Origin: Planctomycetota bacterium | GTDB taxonomy: Bacteria > Planctomycetota > Phycisphaerae > UBA1845 > CAIVHJ01 | DNA length: 9,736 nt | NCBI GenBank assembly: GCA_022573485.1 | Contig: JACZTW010000135.1 | Location: 1 to 9,736 of the forward strand | Direction of reading: 5' to 3' | In this document: piece after piece, positions 7,180 to 9,736 of the stretch | How positions within the stretch are numbered: the stretch's first letter is position 1 | Layout: each line of letters begins with the position of its first letter | Made by a program: the position numbers and the translations under genes | Notes under the pieces: model-generated | Database searches by the model: none | Told to the model about the DNA's origin: nothing | The model's input: the letters and a program-made list of their open reading frames with translations, nothing else

Positions 7180-7515
7180 CTAGTGCGCAGGGCAACCGGC
7201 TGGGGCGGAAGCCGGATCCTGCTTGTCGCTCGCCGTCTCGTACACTTCGTGCTTCGGGCGGGCGGAGAGTACCTCTTCCTTACCCCAGTCGACAACACCC
7301 TTGAAGCGATCTGAGGCAATGAACGCATCGAACGCAGACCGATCCGACCATTCACTGATGATCAGATAGGAGCAGCGATCGCTGACGTCTTTGTAGAGGA
7401 ACGACTCGCTGTGACCCGCCATGTCGTTCATGATGCCCAGCACCTTCTTGAACACCGATTCAAACAGTTCGCCTTTGCCCTCGATGATCTTGTAGTTCAT
7501 TCCAACAGTAACCAT
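7180..7515 (-). CDS. ABM-domain (antibiotic biosynthesis monooxygenase fold) protein
   Basis: 111 residues, the length of a single ferredoxin-like alpha+beta barrel of the ABM/IsdG/YgiN type. Visible family features are the first strand MVTVGMNYKI with Asn7, the helix containing VFKKVLGIMNDM, GHSESFLYKDV (34-44), SYLIISEWSDRSAFDAFI (49-66) and VVDWGKEEVLSARPKHEVY (74-92). Such proteins are small cytoplasmic oxygenases, heme-degrading enzymes or uncharacterised dimers. Asn7 with a later Trp and His recalls the IsdG catalytic triad, but I cannot align these surely. The C-terminus is a flexible Ala/Pro/Asp tail ending GCPAH, with a Cys-Pro pair. ATG 7515 is preferred over an upstream ATG at 7605 because AAGGAG sits six bases ahead and the extra 30 residues lie inside the transporter gene in another frame. 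It starts 29 nt after the transporter stop, so it is probably in its operon. Confidence 0.9.
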   Translation of the reverse strand: MVTVGMNYKIIEGKGELFESVFKKVLGIMNDMAGHSESFLYKDVSDRCSYLIISEWSDRSAFDAFIASDRFKGVVDWGKEEVLSARPKHEVYETASDKQDPASAPAGCPAH

Positions 7516-7521
7516 GCGATA

Positions 7522-7527
7522 CTCCTT
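7522..7527 (-). promoter_or_regulatory. Ribosome binding site of the ABM-domain gene
   Basis: AAGGAG on the minus strand, six bases ahead of ATG 7515. It decides the start against the longer reading from 7605. Confidence 0.8.
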
Positions 7528-7544
7528 CAAAATCCTTGGTTCAA

Positions 7545-8807
7545 TTACGTGATCAGTCCCTTTCGACGTAAGCGCAACAGCATCGGCAGAGTGATCAGGG
7601 CGCACAAAACTTCAGTGGCCCCGGCCAAGCCGAGCGTTATTTTGTAGCCGCTCGCGTCGCCGGAAGCCGACAGCAGGACAGTACACAGTGTTCCGCCGAG
7701 GAGCGGGCCGCAGAGAAAGCCCAGGGAGCCGGCCACGTTGAAGCCGGCAAATGCGGTGGCGCTGAATTCTCTGGGGCTCAGGTCCGCGCACAGCGCCAAG
7801 TTTGGTGCGAACATCGCTGCACTCAGCACACCGGAGATGACCATCGCGACGACCAGCAGATCCGGGCTCCACAGACCGTAGGTCGCAAACACGACGCCGA
7901 ACGCCATACTGCCGAACGCAATCGGCCAAACCCGGCCGAAGCGGTCGATGAGCCGGCCTGCAGGATAAGTCAACGCCGCAAACGGCAGCATGAAACAGGC
8001 CATCATCATACCGATTTGATGTGGAGCGAGCAACAAACTATCGCTCAGGTAGAGCACGAACGTGCTGATGATCACTCCGACGCAGAGGCGATCAATGAAT
8101 GCATAGGCGTAGGGCACCGCCAGAGCACGGTGCGTACGGACCAGTCTACGAATATCGCGAAATGTGATTCCGTTTCTGCAAGCATCGGCTTCGCGGACGA
8201 AGAGCACAACGAGCAGGCCCGCGGCCAGAGCGATCAGAGCGCCGATCGGAAACACGAGCAGCGGCGCGGCCCGACCGATGGTTCCACCGAGCGGAGAGCC
8301 AACGGTCGTACCGAACATCATCGAGGCGCCGATCACGCCCATCATCCGGCCACGACGACCCGACGGCGCCCAATCCGAAGCGATGGCCATGAGCGTTGTC
8401 AAAGCCAGGATGTGTGACATTCCCTCGCACAGCCGCAGCGCCATGAACAGTGGGAAGGTCTTCGCGTTCCCAAGGGCCCAAAGCAAAATGCCGTCGCACA
8501 GAAGCGCGGCTGCGAGGATCCATTTACGCCTGCCCAGACGGTCGGCGAGGATTCCGCCCAGCGGCGCCGCCACAATGGCGCCCACCATATTGATGGACAT
8601 GAAGCTATGCGTCCAAAATGTGGACACGCCAAAGCGGTCGGCCACGACTTGTTTGAGCACCGGCACCATCATGGTGACCGGCAGCATGGTTAGAAATATG
8701 CAGGCGCCGAGAGGGATTACGGCACGCCATCCGGAAGCGGCGCGCGGGACTCCCGCAGGGTCGAGGGTCAGTGCAGCCGGGAATCTGGATGATGGGGCTT
8801 CACTCAT
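7545..8807 (-). CDS. Major facilitator superfamily transporter
   Basis: 420 residues with twelve hydrophobic segments and a hydrophilic loop at about 206-230, the usual 6+6 MFS layout in the inner membrane. Motif A between TM2 and TM3 is clear: GGILADRLGRRKW (84-96), with Asp89. The half-repeat copy between TM8 and TM9 is AGRLIDRFGRVWP (283-295). The MRLCEGM-like stretch ALRLCEGMSHIL (123-134) in TM4 carries the conserved Arg of drug and sugar proton antiporters. The substrate cannot be told from sequence; an efflux-type proton antiporter is the best guess. The N-terminus has an unusual polar extension of about 26 residues before TM1. The start codon has no strong ribosome binding site and overlaps by eight bases a stop belonging to the open frame upstream. 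The ABM-domain gene follows after 29 nt. Confidence 0.92.
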   Translation of the reverse strand: MSEAPSSRFPAALTLDPAGVPRAASGWRAVIPLGACIFLTMLPVTMMVPVLKQVVADRFGVSTFWTHSFMSINMVGAIVAAPLGGILADRLGRRKWILAAALLCDGILLWALGNAKTFPLFMALRLCEGMSHILALTTLMAIASDWAPSGRRGRMMGVIGASMMFGTTVGSPLGGTIGRAAPLLVFPIGALIALAAGLLVVLFVREADACRNGITFRDIRRLVRTHRALAVPYAYAFIDRLCVGVIISTFVLYLSDSLLLAPHQIGMMMACFMLPFAALTYPAGRLIDRFGRVWPIAFGSMAFGVVFATYGLWSPDLLVVAMVISGVLSAAMFAPNLALCADLSPREFSATAFAGFNVAGSLGFLCGPLLGGTLCTVLLSASGDASGYKITLGLAGATEVLCALITLPMLLRLRRKGLIT

Positions 8808-8973
8808 GGGATCCGGCCTGGATCACACCTTGTATTGCGTGCGGTATCATATCGACGAAATCCTGCGCATGACGCCGGATCAGATCGAGCCCGCCCCTAT
8901 GGGCATCGCTAGCGACGTTCAAGATTTCATTGCCGGGTGGGGCCTGGAAGCCTGCGCAGGATGTCCTCGACTG
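8808..8973. other. 166-bp gap, open on both strands
   Basis: This lies between the 35-aa peptide and the MFS transporter. On the minus strand the small-peptide frame continues after its TAG for 57 sense codons without another stop, ending in a TGA at 8800-8802 that overlaps the transporter ATG. On the plus strand a frame from ATG 8806 is also open. Neither has a ribosome binding site. It holds a 10-bp palindrome CCTGCGCAGG at 8951-8960. I see no convincing gene here. Confidence 0.4.
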
Positions 8974-9081
8974 CTATACCACCAGCGGAGCGACGAACAG
9001 AATAAGATCGGTGATACAACTCGCCTGCAGCAGCAGGCCGCCGCAGGCCAGGCCCAATAGAATGTATTTGGATCGTTTCAT
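8974..9081 (-). CDS. 35-aa lipoprotein-like micropeptide, copy 1
   Basis: A tiny but well-formed gene. It starts MKRSKYILL, runs through a hydrophobic Leu/Gly/Ala core (7-20) and meets a lipobox-like LQASC, with Cys22 as the expected lipidated residue. Only 13 residues follow (ITDLILFVAPLVV), nearly all hydrophobic. The Shine-Dalgarno AGAGGA is seven bases upstream of the ATG. The layout fits a signal-peptidase-II lipoprotein reduced to little more than its anchor, or a small membrane peptide. It resembles the 43-aa peptide encoded 78 bp upstream, so the pair are likely paralogues. It lies in the same direction as, and may be co-transcribed with, the outer-membrane-type gene upstream and the MFS gene downstream. 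The function is unknown; the small size means no domain match is expected. Confidence 0.65.
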   Translation of the reverse strand: MKRSKYILLGLACGGLLLQASCITDLILFVAPLVV

Positions 9082-9159
9082 TTGAGATTCCTCTGTCTCG
9101 CACACCTCAGCCGCCGGCAATTGACCGCGACGGTGCGTGCGCAAGGCATCAACGTAAGA

Positions 9160-9291
9160 TCAATTGCCCAACAAGAACGGGGTCGCGAACTTCAGGATAG
9201 CAATCTCCACGCAGCCGGGAAAGATGCCGAACACCAGCGCACCGCTGCACAGCATAATCAGCTTGGGAGAACAATACCACTGTCGTTTCAT
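9160..9291 (-). CDS. 43-aa lipoprotein-like micropeptide, copy 2
   Basis: It begins MKRQWYCSPK, has a hydrophobic core (11-24) and a lipobox-like IFPGC with Cys27. The tail is 16 residues, VEIAILKFATPFLLGN. The tail aligns with that of the 35-aa peptide as C-x3-4-(I/L)L-x-(V/F)A-x(0-1)-P-x-(L/V). GAAGGA lies seven bases before ATG 9291, a good ribosome binding site, which rules against a longer in-frame reading from 9456 that would run antiparallel to nothing but overlap the upstream gene. It starts 29 nt after the stop of the outer-membrane-type gene, so it is probably in its operon. The role is unknown; an envelope peptide that anchors in or assists the neighbouring membrane protein is possible but is inference. 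Confidence 0.7.
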   Translation of the reverse strand: MKRQWYCSPKLIMLCSGALVFGIFPGCVEIAILKFATPFLLGN

Positions 9292-9320
9292 GGCAAAATC
9301 CTTCTCGTGATGAAACCACG

Positions 9321-9736
9321 CTAAACGCCGAACGAGATATTGACGGTGACGCGCTCTTCGAAGATGTCGCGGTCCGGATTCATAAGCGGAAACTCGTAGG
9401 TCACACCGGCGGAGACGTGCGGCATCACATGCCAGCGGAAACCCACGCCCGCCCAATAGACGCTGTTGCCGGCGACATGGCTCGAGCCGATATTGCCGTA
9501 GTCCAGGGCATCCACGTCAAAAGGAAGCCGATCGGCGTTGCTGAGATAGTGCAGGCCATGGAATTCCACCAAGGGATAGAAGTTCTCCCACACTTCATAA
9601 CTGAAGTGCATATCCCACAGCACGCTGTGTACGGCATCGTGGTGATCCATCGGGATGCGCCACGTCAGACCCGCCATGTAGTTGAACTTGTCCCAGCGGT
9701 GGGCATAACTCAGGAACGGGCTGAGCTCCTGGCTGT
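9321..9736 (-). CDS. Probable outer-membrane beta-barrel protein, C-terminal part only
   Basis: 137 residues are visible; the N-terminus lies beyond the right edge and the frame is open to it. The chain is rich in aromatics and alternates polar and hydrophobic residues in stretches typical of barrel strands: FNYMAGLTWRI, HSVLWDMHFSYEV, NSVYWAGVGFRWHV, VSAGVTYEFPL, and the closing ERVTVNISFGV, a last strand with a Phe near the C-terminus as in many barrel proteins. Loops hold DYGNIGSSH and NPDRDIF. No enzyme motif is seen. It could belong to the planctomycete-type transporter or porin families or to the MetA-like barrels, but I do not recognise a specific family. The start is missing, so a signal peptide cannot be checked. 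The 43-aa micropeptide follows 29 nt downstream. Confidence 0.65.
   Translation of the reverse strand, partial: SQELSPFLSYAHRWDKFNYMAGLTWRIPMDHHDAVHSVLWDMHFSYEVWENFYPLVEFHGLHYLSNADRLPFDVDALDYGNIGSSHVAGNSVYWAGVGFRWHVMPHVSAGVTYEFPLMNPDRDIFEERVTVNISFGV

Noticed and set aside
8164..9060. Plus-strand open frame of 298 codons, including a protein-like part from ATG 8806
   Set aside because: The first two thirds are antisense to the MFS transporter and the end is antisense to the 35-aa peptide. The part at 8806-8973 reads plausibly but has no ribosome binding site and no family.
9160..9456. 98-codon minus-strand reading starting at 9456
   Set aside because: Only its last 43 codons, from ATG 9291 with its own ribosome binding site, look like a gene. 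The first 55 codons overlap the barrel gene in another frame.

Overview
The window is a gene-dense, high-GC bacterial chromosomal segment with no RNA genes, CRISPR array or insertion sequence that I can see. Micro-lipoproteins beside an aromatic-rich outer-membrane-type protein, a BNR_2 sialidase-like protein and a CHAT/NB-ARC protein recall Planctomycetota or a related Gram-negative lineage. That placement is inference; nothing here fixes the taxon.

Layout. Positions 1-1894 (minus): a caspase-like CHAT protease fused to an NB-ARC/STAND ATPase, cut at its C-terminus by the window edge. Positions 2003-2983 (minus): hemB, a complete zinc-type 5-aminolevulinate dehydratase. A divergent intergenic region (2984-3226) with a 16-bp palindrome next to the hemB ribosome binding site separates it from a plus-strand run: an ABC1/UbiB-family atypical kinase with an extra C-terminal domain, a GNAT acetyltransferase, a BNR/Asp-box sialidase-like protein, and a DUF115/MptE-like protein of the sort found in surface-glycan loci. 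The first pair is 18 nt apart and the last pair only 3 nt apart. A perfect 12-bp stem hairpin (7098-7133) lies between this run and a convergent minus-strand run.

The minus-strand run reads from the right edge leftwards: the C-terminal part of a probable outer-membrane beta-barrel protein, two tiny lipoprotein-like peptides (43 and 35 aa) that resemble each other, a 12-TM MFS transporter, and an antibiotic-biosynthesis-monooxygenase (ABM) fold protein ending in a Cys-Pro motif. The whole set could be one envelope-related operon, although 166 bp separate the small peptides from the transporter.

The most interesting points are the CHAT-STAND protein (a likely effector of regulated proteolysis or cell death), the tandem micro-lipoproteins, the kinase C-terminal fusion, and the acetyltransferase/sialidase-like/DUF115 cassette, which suggests handling of a sugar such as a nonulosonic acid. 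No complete, obviously new multi-gene system can be demonstrated from this window alone.
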